Shown here piece by piece: positions 33,400 through 44,950 of a DNA stretch of 64,000 nucleotides; within the stretch, counting starts at the first letter, position 1; each line of letters begins with the position of its first letter. This DNA is from Hirundichthys speculiger (taxonomy: Eukaryota; Chordata; Actinopteri; Beloniformes; Exocoetidae). The stretch covers positions 62,001 to 126,000 of the forward strand of contig JAGFBZ010000012.1 of NCBI GenBank assembly GCA_018398805.1. The letters are read 5' to 3'. The position numbers and the translations under genes are program-made. Below the pieces are notes generated by a model. That model saw only the letters and a program-made list of their open reading frames with translations. It was not told the DNA's origin and ran no database searches.

Positions 33400-34240
33400 C
33401 AGACACTTCATCAGCTCCTCCTCTCCAGTAGCAGGTTGGACTTTACGTCCAGAACCACCTTCATTCTTGGTGTCATGGATACAACCAGGTGTTGGAAACG
33501 TTCCTCAAAGTTTCTGGTCCATGATACATGATGAGAACCTTCAGTTCCTCCAACATCCCAAAGCTGCTCTACTGGACTGAGATCTGGAGACTGTGGAGAC
33601 CACTGGAGGACAGTGGACTCACTGGTCCAGAAACCAGTCTGAGATGATGATGGTGCATCATCCTGCTGGAAGGATCCATCAGAAGATGGTCCACTGTGGT
33701 CATGAAGGGATGGAGATGGTCAGCAACAATCCTCAGGTAGACTGTGGTGGTTAAACCAGGACCAGCTGGTACTGAAAACATCTCCTCCAGACCATCACAC
33801 CACCAGCAGCAGACTGGACCGTTGATGGACCAAGATGGATCCATGTTGGTTCCATCTGGATGTTGCAGCTGAGATCCAGACTCATCAGACCAGACCAGGT
33901 TCTTCCAGTCTTCTGTGGTCCAGTTCTGGTGAGTCTGTGTTTCCTGGTCTCAGCTGAAAGCAGAGACTCCTGCTGTTGGTCTCCAGCTGCTGGAGAACAT
34001 CTGCTTCAAGGTTCCAGTGTTGTTCAGAGATGGTTGAGTTCCTGTCGTCCTTCTATCATCTCCAACCAGTCTGTCCATCCTCCTCTGACCTCTGACATCA
34101 CCAGCTGGACATCTTCTCTTTCCTGGACCATCCTCTGGAAACCCTGGAGATGGCTTCAGCGGCTCGTCTTCATCACGTCTCCATGAATTATTTGGATTGA
34201 ACTGCTGCCACGCGACTGGCTGATTAGATGTTTCCTCCAT
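33400..34240 (-). pseudogene. Tc1/mariner transposon with decayed DDE transposase
   Basis: Read on the minus strand, the sequence keeps family motifs in the right order: RGQRRMDRLV in the DNA-binding region (about 34065-34100), VADHLHPFMTT (about 33700-33740), QQDDAPC around the second catalytic Asp (about 33650-33668) and SPDLSPVEQLW near the third catalytic residue (about 33560-33598). Frames change several times, and about 150 bp between the N-terminal domain and the 5' end seem to be deleted. Flanks near 33425 and 34225 (gattggctgattagat) match the subterminal regions of this family, but the terminal repeats are decayed. Non-functional. Confidence 0.85.
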
Positions 34241-35393
34241 TGGGTTTTCCCTCAGATATAGTGATGGTGAGAAGCTCCACCATTTAGGAGGAACATAGTG
34301 AAGGTTGAAGGGAGCCAGCTGAGGTGGTTCGGGTCTGTGGTTGGGCTCCATGGATCTGAACGCTCCATGAGGAGGTGTTTCAGGCTTGCACAACTGGAAG
34401 AAGGCCTCCAAGCAGACCCAGGACACAGTGGAGAAGTTAGACCTGGCCTGGTAACACCTGGGTATCCCCCCAGAAGATCTAGAGCTGTTATTCATAAATA
34501 ACAGACTGTGTTTTATAAAGCCTCTACGGTAAAGAGGTAATCTAATCCAGGTTTGAGCTGTCTGAACGCTCTCAAAAGCTGTGGAACGGCCCTTTAACAG
34601 CCTGTGAGTCAGAAACTAACTTCAGAGTTGATGATAGCAGATGTCAGGTCCATCTGCGAGTCTCTGTTATCAGCAAACACAAACAACCTCTGGTGCTTCC
34701 TAAAGCCCGCAGAGATGTTTGTGAAGCGGTGGAAACATAAACTAATGCGCTAAATAAACCGCTGTTTATGTTCCACTGGTGTAGCGGGACGTAAACAGTC
34801 CACGGGTGACTGAGGAGGCCGGATGTAATCTGGCCAGCCAATCAGAGGAGGCTGGAGGTCAACCATCAACTGGGTGAGAAGGAAGAAAATCTGCCCGAAC
34901 CTCTGATCGGGTGCCTGGATCGCTTGTGTCTTTTCCTGTTGGCACTGTGTTTGAGACACACACCTGAAAGCTCAATCTGTGATTGACTGTCTGAGTTTGT
35001 ATTATTTCAGCCACCTCCTTCATTTGACACTGAACAGACACTTTTTCAGAAGAAAACTTCAGGAGTCTGGGTTTGTGTGGAAGTGGTTCAGAGGCTAAGT
35101 GAGTCTCAGAAAGGCCTTTATCTGAGCCAATAAAGAGCAGCTACCAGCCATTTCTGCACAGCATATCAGATCCAGGATTAAGTTCTTCCGCCGCGTACAG
35201 ATGTGTATCAGAGAAACCAGAGAGGCCTGCAGCACCCCCCTGGTATGTGTCTCCTGTCTGATGAAGTTAAAGCAGCAAACAAAGCACTTTTAGTTAACAT
35301 TTGTTCCTCAGACAGAAGACAAACTCACTGAGAGAGTTGGAGGAGTGTTGGGCAGCTAGAGGTCAGAGGAGGTCAATGTGACTGATGGCTCAT
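34241..35393. other. Unique non-coding stretch
   Basis: No exon or repeat recognised. Overlapping minus-strand frames of 60-70 codons at 34644-35041 show no domain. Confidence 0.4.
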
Positions 35394-35401
35394 TCAAAGA
35401 C

Positions 35402-35639
35402 TAGGGCTGGGCAAGCTAATGCTTTATTATCGCGTTAACTCATCAATTTACTACCGCCGACATTTATTTTATTACGCGTTAAAAATGTTTGAACAACAAA
35501 TGTTATGGCACTTAAGTTCATATGGCAGCAGAACATTTAAATAAAAGTGCATTTTACACAACTTTTGAATTCATTATTTGATTTTTCATATACAATGCGA
35601 TTAATCGCGATTAAAAATTGTAATCGTTGCCCAGCCCCA
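35402..35639 (+). mobile_element. hAT MITE, 238 bp (TAGGGCTGGGC ends)
   Basis: Terminal TAGGGCTGGGC and GCCCAGCCCCA with a perfect 8-bp TSD TCAAAGAC (35394-35401 and 35640-35647). Both ends match the longer, inverted copy at 57640-59037, so this is an internally deleted derivative of that family. Subterminal motifs include CGCGTTAA and GCGATTAATCGCGATT. Confidence 0.93.
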
Positions 35640-35647
35640 TCAAAGAC

Positions 35648-36045
35648 AGATGTGCTCTTCAGCAGGAATGAACGTTATCATCTGCATATTTACGCATTCC
35701 CTGTAAAAGAACATACAGAGGAGGCTGCTCTTCTTCTGTGGTTTAAAAGCTTTAAAAGCAGTATCTTCACATGAAGAAGTCACTACGAAGAAGCATGACA
35801 CAAAACCAAACCATCTTCTTGATGAGTTTTCGCTCATCTGGAAGATGGTGAACATAGAAAAGTGACCTCCCTGTTTTATCTATGTTGGTTTTATTCAACC
35901 AAAGGTCCGGCCAATGTCTGGTGGAAGTGTTTCATTAATAAACCACGTCTAACACAAATGCTGCATCCACCTGCCTGAAGGAAGTCCCAGAACTTGCACT
36001 TCCTCTACTGACCACTAGAGGCCTGTTCCAGAGGTGAGTCATTGA
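35648..36045. other. Unique stretch with one stray 28-bp unit
   Basis: At about 35989-36024, cacttcctctactgaccact followed by agaggcc is a single unit of the 29.3-kb array family. Nothing else recognised. Confidence 0.5.
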
Positions 36046-36311
36046 CCTCCTGTTATGGTCTGGGGTTAATTTCTGTGGTCTTGGGTTTGGATCTTTGTGT
36101 TTTTTTACTTGGTTTTCTTGTGTTCTACTTCCTCTTGTTCATCTCCCTGATTGTTTCCACCTGTGTCTTGTTTTTTCCTGGGTTTATTCCTTGTGATCCT
36201 TCGCTGACTCTTGGCTTCTTGTGGATTCACTTCAGTTAAGTTCTTGTTCCTGTTTTGAAACATTAAAGGGCTTTTGTTGGTCACTCCTGCCTCCTGTATC
36301 TGGGTCCTAAC

Positions 36312-39100
36312 TAGTGATGGTGAGATGAAGCCTCATGAGGCATCAAACCACTTGGGCCACTCGGTTCCAGAAAGGGTTCATTACTGGAAGCTTCATGTGC
36401 TCACGACACCACTTACTGGCCAGGTGTATAATCACAGCCAGCTGGATCTCAACCACAGCCGGATGTGGCACATTGAATATTTGTCTGTCATCGTCCTTGG
36501 GAATGATTATGAATTACAAAGAATTTATGAGCTAATAATAAAATATGTCATGAATGTATTCCACTATGGAAGTATCATATAAAGGTCCCCAAGGTGATTA
36601 TTCAACACAAAATGTAATTAATGCACCATTTAGCAACATTTAAAGCTTAAAGACATCAGTATGTTATTTCAAAATAATCATTGTTCAATAATGACATAGT
36701 CCTACACTATTTTAAAATTGTCTGTGAAGTTTCATTCTCCAGACTAATTTTGAAACTTTTAAATATTAACAGATATTTCTCAGACAAGAGCTGCGGGCCC
36801 TACACAACCAGTCTTGACAACTTTCCCTCGCACACAGCAAGGACGGGGTAAATCTAGAGCCTTTAACACCTCCTGGTACAAAGACTACAAGTGGCTTGAG
36901 TATTCTCAATGCCAGGACACTGCACATTGTTTTCATAAGTTTTCATAAGGTTGTTTAGTAGCTGACATGGAAATCGCAAAATACAGTTGTTTTGAAGTGT
37001 TTTTGCCTCTAAAAAGAGAGAACTTTGAAATTGCACTATGAAAATGTACTGATGTTCATTCTGATTAAGACTGATTACTGTGCACAACACTAAAATGCTT
37101 AAGGACCAGAGCTGAGCACTAGGTACTTATTAAGAGTAAATATTATTGCTCACTGTGAAAGTATATTGGGAGCTGCTTTTTCTGATTTCTATGCAGAACA
37201 CTGTGATGTTTACTGAGCTGTGAACTAATAAATAATTTTAGAATATGGAGTATTGTTACTGTTTATTATTATTCTCAGATTTACTATAAAATGTATAGAG
37301 TGCTGCTTATTGTATTCTATTTTATTATTATTCAATAACTTACATTACTGCACAGAACATTTAGGATTATTTCATTACAGATTGAGGGTAAATATTGTTA
37401 TTGTTCACTGTGATGTGTTGGGTAGTACTCATTTTGATTAAGACTGATTAGTATACATAACTCTATGATGTTTATGGTATACAGCTGAGAACTGATTGCT
37501 AAAAGTATAGAATATTATTTCTTATAAGAAGTAGAAATTGACAGGGTTGTAAATAATGCTGTTCTTGCACAATATTTGTCACTTAATTGGCCTTAGGATA
37601 CTGTTGTTGAGCTTACCAGTTTACATAACAGGCAGATGTTGCAGATGATGTTGTTGTAATTCACATAAACAAGGAAACATGTCCATCATAATTTTAATGT
37701 TAACAGTGCAAAATGAAAATGTTATACCCACCTTTCCTATTGGGTTAAAGAGCCAATAAAAACATGAAAAATACTTTGTAAAAGCGAGAGGTCGGTAGCA
37801 GCTTTCATTTTTTCTTATAACTTTTTGGTGGCCCCCCCCAAAATATCTGTTGTACCCCCCTGTGCCCCCCCACTAAAATTAATCTGCATATAATATAGCA
37901 GGTTGTGTAATAATGGTTTTCTGTCACTTTAGGAGAATATCACGGTCCTGAGCAGGTAGAAGACAGTGGAAGAGCTGGTGGAACCAGGAAGAGATACTGA
38001 ATATGTTTGTGTAACTTGGACAATGATGTACAGGACAAGGGATACTATATTCATTTTTATTCAGAAATAACAACAGTTTTTTTTTCAAGTGATTCTTTGT
38101 TTTTGAGACCTCTCTGCCCTTAATAACTCCCTTTCACTTGGTACAGAAGATGCTGTTGTTCACAAAAACACAAGAGTAAGAATATATAAATAGGGGTCCG
38201 GTCATTTTAGCCTCTCTCAGTATTCTGGAGGGTTATTAGCAGTTATCTGTCATGGCCTGGAACGGCCATGATCGTTTTTCTCAGTTTTTCTGTATATTCT
38301 GTGTGTTGTCAAGTTGGTGTCTCTCCATGTCTCTAGTGTTTCCTGTTTTACTTTGAAGGTCTGTCTTGTCTCCGTTGTTTTCAGCTTTGCTTCCTTCCCC
38401 TTGTCAAGCCTGATTGTTCACACCTGCCTCTAGTTTGTTCCTGTGTGTATATAAGTCCTGTCACTCCCTTTCAGTTTGCTGTCCATTGTCATCGCTACCC
38501 CCTGCATGTTGGTCTCACGTCCTTGTGTTCTTCACCTTGCATCCAGGCAAATAAGTTAAGTTTGAATTTTTGACCTTTTGAATTTTTGCATTTTTTTTTT
38601 TAATAAAGTCCTTTTTGTGTTTTTGAACCTCCTGCATTTGGGTCCTCCTTCCACTTCCACCCCTCCATGTGACATTATCACATCAAAATGTTCCCACACA
38701 GGAGACACCCTCTTCTTCCTAGCTGGCTCCATCCTCTTACCCACCCTCTCCTCACGCTCCTAAATCTTCAAATGATCTCGGACTATCTCCAAACTAGATA
38801 AACGCTATCCAAACTCTCCAGTCCAAACGATCAAATCTCTATCCAAACTCTGAACTGACCCCAACTCTCTAACAACAATTCACAACTTGAATGGAGCCTG
38901 AGGGGTTTATATCACTGTTGAACCTCACAGGAACACCCGAACCACTTCCAGAAGTAGTCACGTGGTCCATCAAGGCTTCGGACGTCATCATTTTTGGCTC
39001 CTCCCCCAAATGAAGCAAGACTACATACATGCTTTGCGGAAACACCCCCTCTATTACTGACACACGCCTCGAAGCCTTAGCACATCTCGCAACATCACTG
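36312..39100. mobile_element. Non-autonomous hAT element inside LTR A
   Basis: Begins TAGTGATGGTGAGATGAAG and ends CATCTCGCAACATCACTG. The perfect TSD GTCCTAAC lies at 36304-36311 and 39101-39108. Removing the later LTR insertion leaves about 2.36 kb. The interior is AT-rich without a transposase frame. It includes a decayed duplication (ctgattaagactgatta at about 37060 recurs as ttgattaagactgatta at about 37433). Confidence 0.88.
38248..38674 (+). mobile_element. Solo LTR B inserted in the hAT element
   Basis: 427 bp, beginning TGTCATGGCC and ending CCATGTGACA, with the 5-bp TSD TTATC (38243-38247 and 38675-38679). A TATA-like tatataag lies at about 38448 and AATAAA at about 38602, consistent with promoter and polyadenylation signals of an LTR. 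Its 3' part (cctgcatttgggtcct) resembles the end of LTR A, so the two belong to related families. Confidence 0.88.
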
Positions 39101-39130
39101 GTCCTAACCCATTACAAACTCGACACCTCC

Positions 39131-40514
39131 ACGTTTAAATGCTGCCAGAGGTAGAAGCTGATGATCTAGAAACGGTCCAATTGGAGTCCTCTGGTTAGTC
39201 CTGGCCAGCAGCCTTCAACCTGGGCTGGACATAGAACCCTTTCAGACCAACCAGAACCAGTCACATTGGTCTTTTTATTACATTTACCAGCACAACAAGT
39301 CATATTGTCTTTTAAAAAAGAATGATTTTACCATGTTAGATCTTTATTTACAGCTCAGAAGTCAAGACAGTCGCTGAAGTGATGACCTTTGGCTACTGCT
39401 AGACATCAATCAAAAGGACACGCCCCTAATTATACATAAATTGGCACGGTTAGTGGCACTTCTCCAGATGATCATGTCTGTCGGTTCACGCGCACTTTGG
39501 CATCATCATCATTTTTATCCTCATCCTGTGGCAGAGTTGTCGCTTTTTCCTCCGTTTCATCTCTTGTTTATGCTTTTAGTTAATGGAGGCTTCATGTGTC
39601 TTTCTAAAAAAAAAAATCAGATTTAATTGACAAGAACTGTGAGAAGAGAGAACCTTAATAGACATAATGGCCCACAGCACATTAGCACATACGTTCCTGG
39701 AGCAACAGGACGCCGCTTTCACAGCCTCTAAAAACCCACTCGGCCTCTTAAAAACGCTTTCAGTCCACACCAAATGAAAGTATGAGTCATTGTCATGAAA
39801 GTACTTTCTGCTTCTTTCTTTTCCACCAAACACCAAGCTGATGGAGAGGTGCTGCTTCGTGATATCACCCCCCGGTCTGAATATTTTTTTCTCCCATTAA
39901 ATCTCTCCATTTCATGAAAAATATCATCTACGTTTTGAATTTGACGCTGGCAGAAAGACTCGACGCAGCTGCGATCCAGAACGAAAGTCTGGAAAAGTCC
40001 GAAGCACTGAAAGGTATTTACGACCGCTGACCTCAGTTATCAACAAGGCTGTAAATCACAGAGGAAAAGTCTGTAGTACCGCATTTTAAATGAAACTATT
40101 TAATACAAGTCAGATTAAATGTGTTTGGTCATAATATAATTTTAAATATGAGCTGTGCTGATCAGTCAAAGGTCCGTTCTCCATGTGTATGAAAGTAGTT
40201 TAGGACTAAAAGATTTACAACATGTCTACATTTAGTAATAATGCTTTAAACACCAACTAATGAAAACCAATACCTGAAAACTGAACTAATTAAAAGGTTT
40301 GGTTCCTCAAAGAACAATCCAACCAAACGTGGTTGAGAGTAACAACGTACAAGTCAACCTTGTATTAAAGTCGTGTTCCGCACTGCCTCGGGGAAGCTGA
40401 CACTGTGTTGAGGAAACATCTGTCCACGCAGCAGCGTTGCACCGAACAGACGCTGGTTTCCAGAGAGGCTAGTCGTTCCCCGTCCAGATATTCAACACTG
40501 AGCCATCAAATACC
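39131..40514. other. Unique non-coding stretch
   Basis: No exon or known repeat. Short frames at 39441-39910 and 40405-40593 lack domains; the last runs into the following array. Confidence 0.4.
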
Positions 40515-41333
40515 GCATCATAGGGGTGTCATCATCATCATGGGGCATCATCATCATAGGGGCGTCATCGTCATAGGGGCGTCATCGTCATAGGGGCGTC
40601 ATCGTCATAGGGGCGTCATCATCATAGGGGCGTCATCATCATAGGGGCATCATCATCATCATCATAGGGGCATCATCGTCATAGGGGCGTCATCGTCATA
40701 GGGGCGTCATCATCATAGGGGTCATCATCATCATAGGGGCGTCATCATCATAGGGGTATCATCATCATAGGGGCGTCATCATCATGGGGCATCATCATCA
40801 TAGGGGTATCATCATCATAGGGGCGTCATCATCATAGGGGCATCATCATCATAGGGGTATCATCATCATAGGGGCGTCATCATCATAGGGGCATCATCAT
40901 CATAGGGGTATCATCATCATAGGGGCATCATCATCATAGGGGTATCATCATCATAGGGGCATCATCATCATAGGGGCATCATCATCATAGGGGCATCATC
41001 ATCATAGGGGCGTCATCATCATAGGAGCATCATCATCATAGGGGCATCATCATCATAGGGGCATCATCATCATAGGGGTATCATCATCATAGGGGTATCA
41101 TCATCATAGGGGTATCATCATCATAGGGGCGTCATCATCATAGGGGTATCATCATCATAGGGGCGTCATCATCATAGGGGCATCATCATCATCATAGGGG
41201 CATCATCATCATAGGGGCATCATCATCATCATAGGGGCATCATCATCATCATAGGGGCATCATCATCATAGGGGCATCATCATCATCATGGGGCATCATC
41301 ATCATCATAGGGGCATCATCATCATCATAGGGT
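40515..41333 (+). repeat. 17-bp minisatellite (ATAGGGGCRTCATCATC), about 48 copies
   Basis: Regular GGGG every 17 bp, with 3-bp length changes from extra ATC triplets (mostly in the distal third). C/T variation at the CpG (GGGGCGTC, GGGGCATC, GGGGTATC) looks like CpG decay. Confidence 0.96.
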
Positions 41334-42383
41334 GACGTCGCTCGGTCACCCTCTCATTTTCTCTCCCGTCCATCCACTCGAGTCTCCTCTGGTCTCCGCT
41401 AACATTACAGCCTCTGCCAGCTTCATGCTAGCTGCATGCATCTCTCATGAGAGTCCGAAGTTGCTTCGGGAGGTTTGAGCCGACAGTCGGGACTAAAGCT
41501 AATGTTTTAACGTAAAGATTCCCTCTGGTGGCATCTTAAAGAGACAAAGACCTCAGCTAGTCTGGTGGCTGTGAAAGGAATTACTGTGACCGTGGGAGAT
41601 GAAACGTAGTTATTTTCAATTCTCTGAATGAGAAGCCACATTACCGGCGGTGAATTATCAGAGCTGCATGGCCGCCGGCTCTAAACGACCTGGCTGTGGT
41701 TTTTATGGTGAGACGGCATCATTATGAAAAAGAAACTCAAGGTCACCTCGGTTGTTGCTGGCGGTGGTTTCGTGATAGATCTCGTGATTAGTCACATCTC
41801 CCATTAGCTTTCTCTCCTCGTCTCTGAGCAGCCGGGGCGTTGGGGGTGAGGCCGACTTGATAAGGGCGAAACGTCCTGAAGATAAAAGAGGGAAAAAACG
41901 GCACCATCATGTCAGCTGCCATCTGTTCCTCTCTGGGCCAGAACCAGAGAGGCCTCTGCATCCATCCTCTGGGTCTTCTGGCCCAGGGACGGCATCCTCC
42001 TCGACGCCCCCGGTCCCCGGGGGTCTGTGGCGCCCACCGCCACCTCGTTCCCATGCCGTCGTCCTTACTCTCCTTATGCTGGCTGTCGCCGCTCCCTCTC
42101 CGTCCCTCCTGCCCCCCCCTCCCTCCCCGGGGCCCCGCCAGGCTGGCATCCACCCAGAGTCCCTCTGTTTCCTCCACATCTGATATAATCAGGACTAAAA
42201 AGGGCTGAGAACATTCTTTTCCCATGATTCTTAAGTGGCAGCGGGGGCGCCCGGGGACGGCAGGCTGAGCGGCTGGTAGAGCGTCCTGGCGGCTAGATAA
42301 CCTGACGGCTGCCTCTCCCAGAGATGTCTAACATGTTCTCAGATGTGGCTGATGGGCCTGTGTGGAATAAAAGCAGAAAAACA
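41334..42383. other. Unique GC-rich stretch
   Basis: Bases 41640-42240 are GC-rich. The overlapping open frames (41788-42225 minus, 41857-42208 plus) are Pro/Arg/Gly-rich without known domains, typical of GC-rich non-coding DNA. Possible conserved regulatory sequence; unproven. Confidence 0.4.
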
Positions 42384-43262
42384 TCTGACATCACGGCCTA
42401 AGTGGCGTTACTCTGACATCACGACCTGAGTGGCGTTACTCTGACATCACGGCCTGAGTGGCGTTACTCTGACACCACGGCCTGAGTTGCGTTACTCTGA
42501 CATCACGACCTGAGTGGCGTTACTCTGACATCACGGCCTGAGTGGCATTACTCTGACATCACGGCCTGAGTGGCTTTACACTGAAATCACGGCCTGAGTG
42601 CCGTTACTCTGGCCTGAGTGGCGTTACTCTGACATCACGGCCTGAGTGGCGTTACTCTGACATCACGGCCTGAGTGCCGTTACTCTGACACCACGGCCTG
42701 AGTGCCTAACTCTGACAATACGGCCTGAGTGGCGTTACTCTGACATCACGGCCTGAGTGGCGTTACTCTGACATCACGGCCTGAGTGGCGTTACTCTGAC
42801 ATCACGGCCTGAGTGGCGTTACTCTGACATCACGGCCTGAGTGGCGCTACTCTGACATCACGGCCTGAGTGACGTAACTCTGACATCACGGTCTGAGTGG
42901 CGTTACTCTGACATTACGGCCTGAGTGGCGTTACTCTGACATCACGGTCTGAGTGGCGTTACTCTGATATCACGGCCTGAGTGGCGTTAGTCTGACATCA
43001 CGGCCTGAGTGGCGTTAGTCTGACATCACGGCCTGAGTGGCGTTACTCTGACATCACGGCCTGAGTGGCGTTACTCTGATATCACGGCCTGAGTGGCGTT
43101 AGTCTGACATCACGGCCTGAGTGGCGTTAGTCTGACATCACGGCCTGAGTGGCGTTACTCTGACATCACGGCCTGAGTGGCGTTACTCTGACATCACGGC
43201 CTGAGTGGCGTTACTCTGACATCACGGTCTGAGTGGTGTTACTCTGACATCACAACCTGAGT
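42384..43262 (+). repeat. 28-bp minisatellite (CTGACATCACGGCCTGAGTGGCGTTACT), about 31 copies
   Basis: 28-bp period, a few truncated units (near 42610 and 42705). Each unit carries two CpG sites (ACGG, GGCG) and TGACATCA, one base from the CRE palindrome. It has the same unit length as the 29.3-kb array but unrelated sequence. Confidence 0.96.
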
Positions 43263-43686
43263 TCTCCACAAAGGAACAACATTCCTGCTGGTCCTCTGGT
43301 TGTTAACAGCACCTTGTTCTTTTTTCATATATAAACTGAGGTCTCCATACATTAATTTACCCTCCATGGCTGACAGGACAGTTGGAGAATCATTTCCTGT
43401 TTGTGTTCACTTCTTTTCTTCCTCTAAGCTTTAAAAGAGTGAGCCTGGAGATCTCCAGGTGGTGGTTGATGATTTGACCAGCTGACACCGTTTCAGTGAA
43501 CTGGACACACCTGTGGATGGTTCACCCTTACCCTCCACCGGCGGTGCGGATTCACTCTGGTTTGTCCCAGTTCCTCCTCATCAGGACCAGTGGTGGAGCT
43601 TCACCAGACTGGTTCATCCATGTCTGAAGGTCACCTGCTCAAATAATGAGCTACCAACCTGCTCAGGAGAACCCTAACCAGAGACC
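43263..43686. other. Short unique stretch
   Basis: No exon or repeat recognised. Confidence 0.4.
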
Positions 43687-44950
43687 ATAGAATAGAATAA
43701 ATTTGAATAGAATAGAATAAATTTAAATAGAATAGAATAGAATAAATATGAATAAAATAAAATAAAATAGAATAAATTTAAATAGAATAGAATAAAATAG
43801 AATAAAGAACAGAATAATAAAGAAAAGAATAGAATAGAGTAGAACAGAACAGAAGAGAATAGAATACAATAGAATAAATTTAAATAGAATAGAATTAAAA
43901 TAAAATAGAATAGAATACATTTAAATAGAAAAGAATAAAATAGAATAGAATAGAATAGAATAGAATAAATTAGAACAAAATAGAATAAATTAGAATAGAA
44001 AAGAATAGATTAGAACAGAATAAATTAGAATAAAAAAGAATAGAATATATTAAAATAGAATATAATGCCTTTCGCCCGTAGACAGCTGGGATAGGCTCCA
44101 GCAGATCCCTGTGACCCTTTAAGGATGAAACGGGTATAGAAAATGGATGGATAATAAAATAGAATAAAATACATTTGAATAGAATAAAATAAAATATAAT
44201 AGAATAGAAAAATTAAAATAGAATAGAATAGAACAAAAAGAGAATACAATAATAAAAAATTAATAGAATAGAGTAGAATAGAACAAAACAGAATAGAATA
44301 AATTTGAATAGAATAGAATAAAATAAAATAGAATAGAATACATTCAAATAGAATAGAATAAAATAGAATAGATTAAATTTGAATAAAATAGAATAGAATA
44401 GAATAAAATAAAATAGAATAGAATACATTTAAATAGAATAGAATAAAATGGAATAGAATAGAATAGAACAAAACAGAACAGAATAGAATAGAATAAATTT
44501 GAATAGAATAAAATAAAATAGAATAGAATACATTTAAATAGAATAGAATAGAATAAAATAGAATAGAATAGAATAGAATAGAATAGAATAGAATAAATTA
44601 GAATAGAATAGAATAAAATAAAATAGAATAGAGTAAAATAGAATCGAATAGAGCAGAATAGATTAGAACAGAATCAATTAGAATAGAAAAGAATAGAATA
44701 GAATAAAATAAAATATAATATAATATAATAGAATAAAATAAATTTGAATATAATAGAATAAAATAGAATAGAATAGAATTAAATAGAATAAAATACATTT
44801 GAATAGAATAAAATAAAATAGAATAGAATAGAAAAAATTAAACAGAATAGAATAGAATAACAAATGAGAATAGAATAAAATAGAATAGAATAGAATGGAA
44901 TAGTAAATAATAAATTAGTATAGAATAAAATAGAATAGAATTAACTAGAA
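43687..44950 (+). repeat. (AATAG)n pentanucleotide array, degenerate
   Basis: AATAG/AATAA units with recurring longer words (aataaatttgaatagaatag, aatacatttaaatagaatag), so a higher-order period of a few tens of bases is overlaid on the 5-mer. Ile/Leu/Phe/Tyr-rich minus-strand frames are artefacts. It is interrupted at 44067-44153. Confidence 0.93.
44067..44153 (+). mobile_element. Retroposon 3'-tail fragment inside the AATAG array
   Basis: gcctttcgcccgtagacagc, then tgggataggctccagcag, ending gaaaatggatggat, is a very common fish SINE/LINE tail. Only the last about 85 bp are present, so it is a 5'-truncated insertion or a relic around which the array expanded. Confidence 0.65.

Larger units (their letters stand above)
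36051..39125 (+). mobile_element. Solo LTR A, split by a hAT insertion
   Basis: LTR sequence occupies 36051-36311 and 39109-39125, together about 278 bp. It begins TGTTATGG and ends CTCGACA (TG...CA rule), flanked by the 5-bp TSD CCTCC (36046-36050 and 39126-39130). An ATTAAA polyadenylation-type signal lies near 36262. The hAT element at 36312-39100 sits in its 3' part, with its own 8-bp TSD. No internal retroelement genes are present, so it is a recombined solo LTR, probably of a Gypsy-like element. Confidence 0.8.

Noticed and set aside
36051..38674. Full-length LTR retrotransposon or endogenous retrovirus between the two LTRs
   Set aside because: Each LTR has its own TSD pair, and the DNA between them is hAT sequence with no gag, pol or env motifs.
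41788..42225. 145-codon Arg/Gly/Pro-rich frame as a gene
   Set aside because: GC-rich DNA with overlapping frames on both strands, no domain and no splice or start context.
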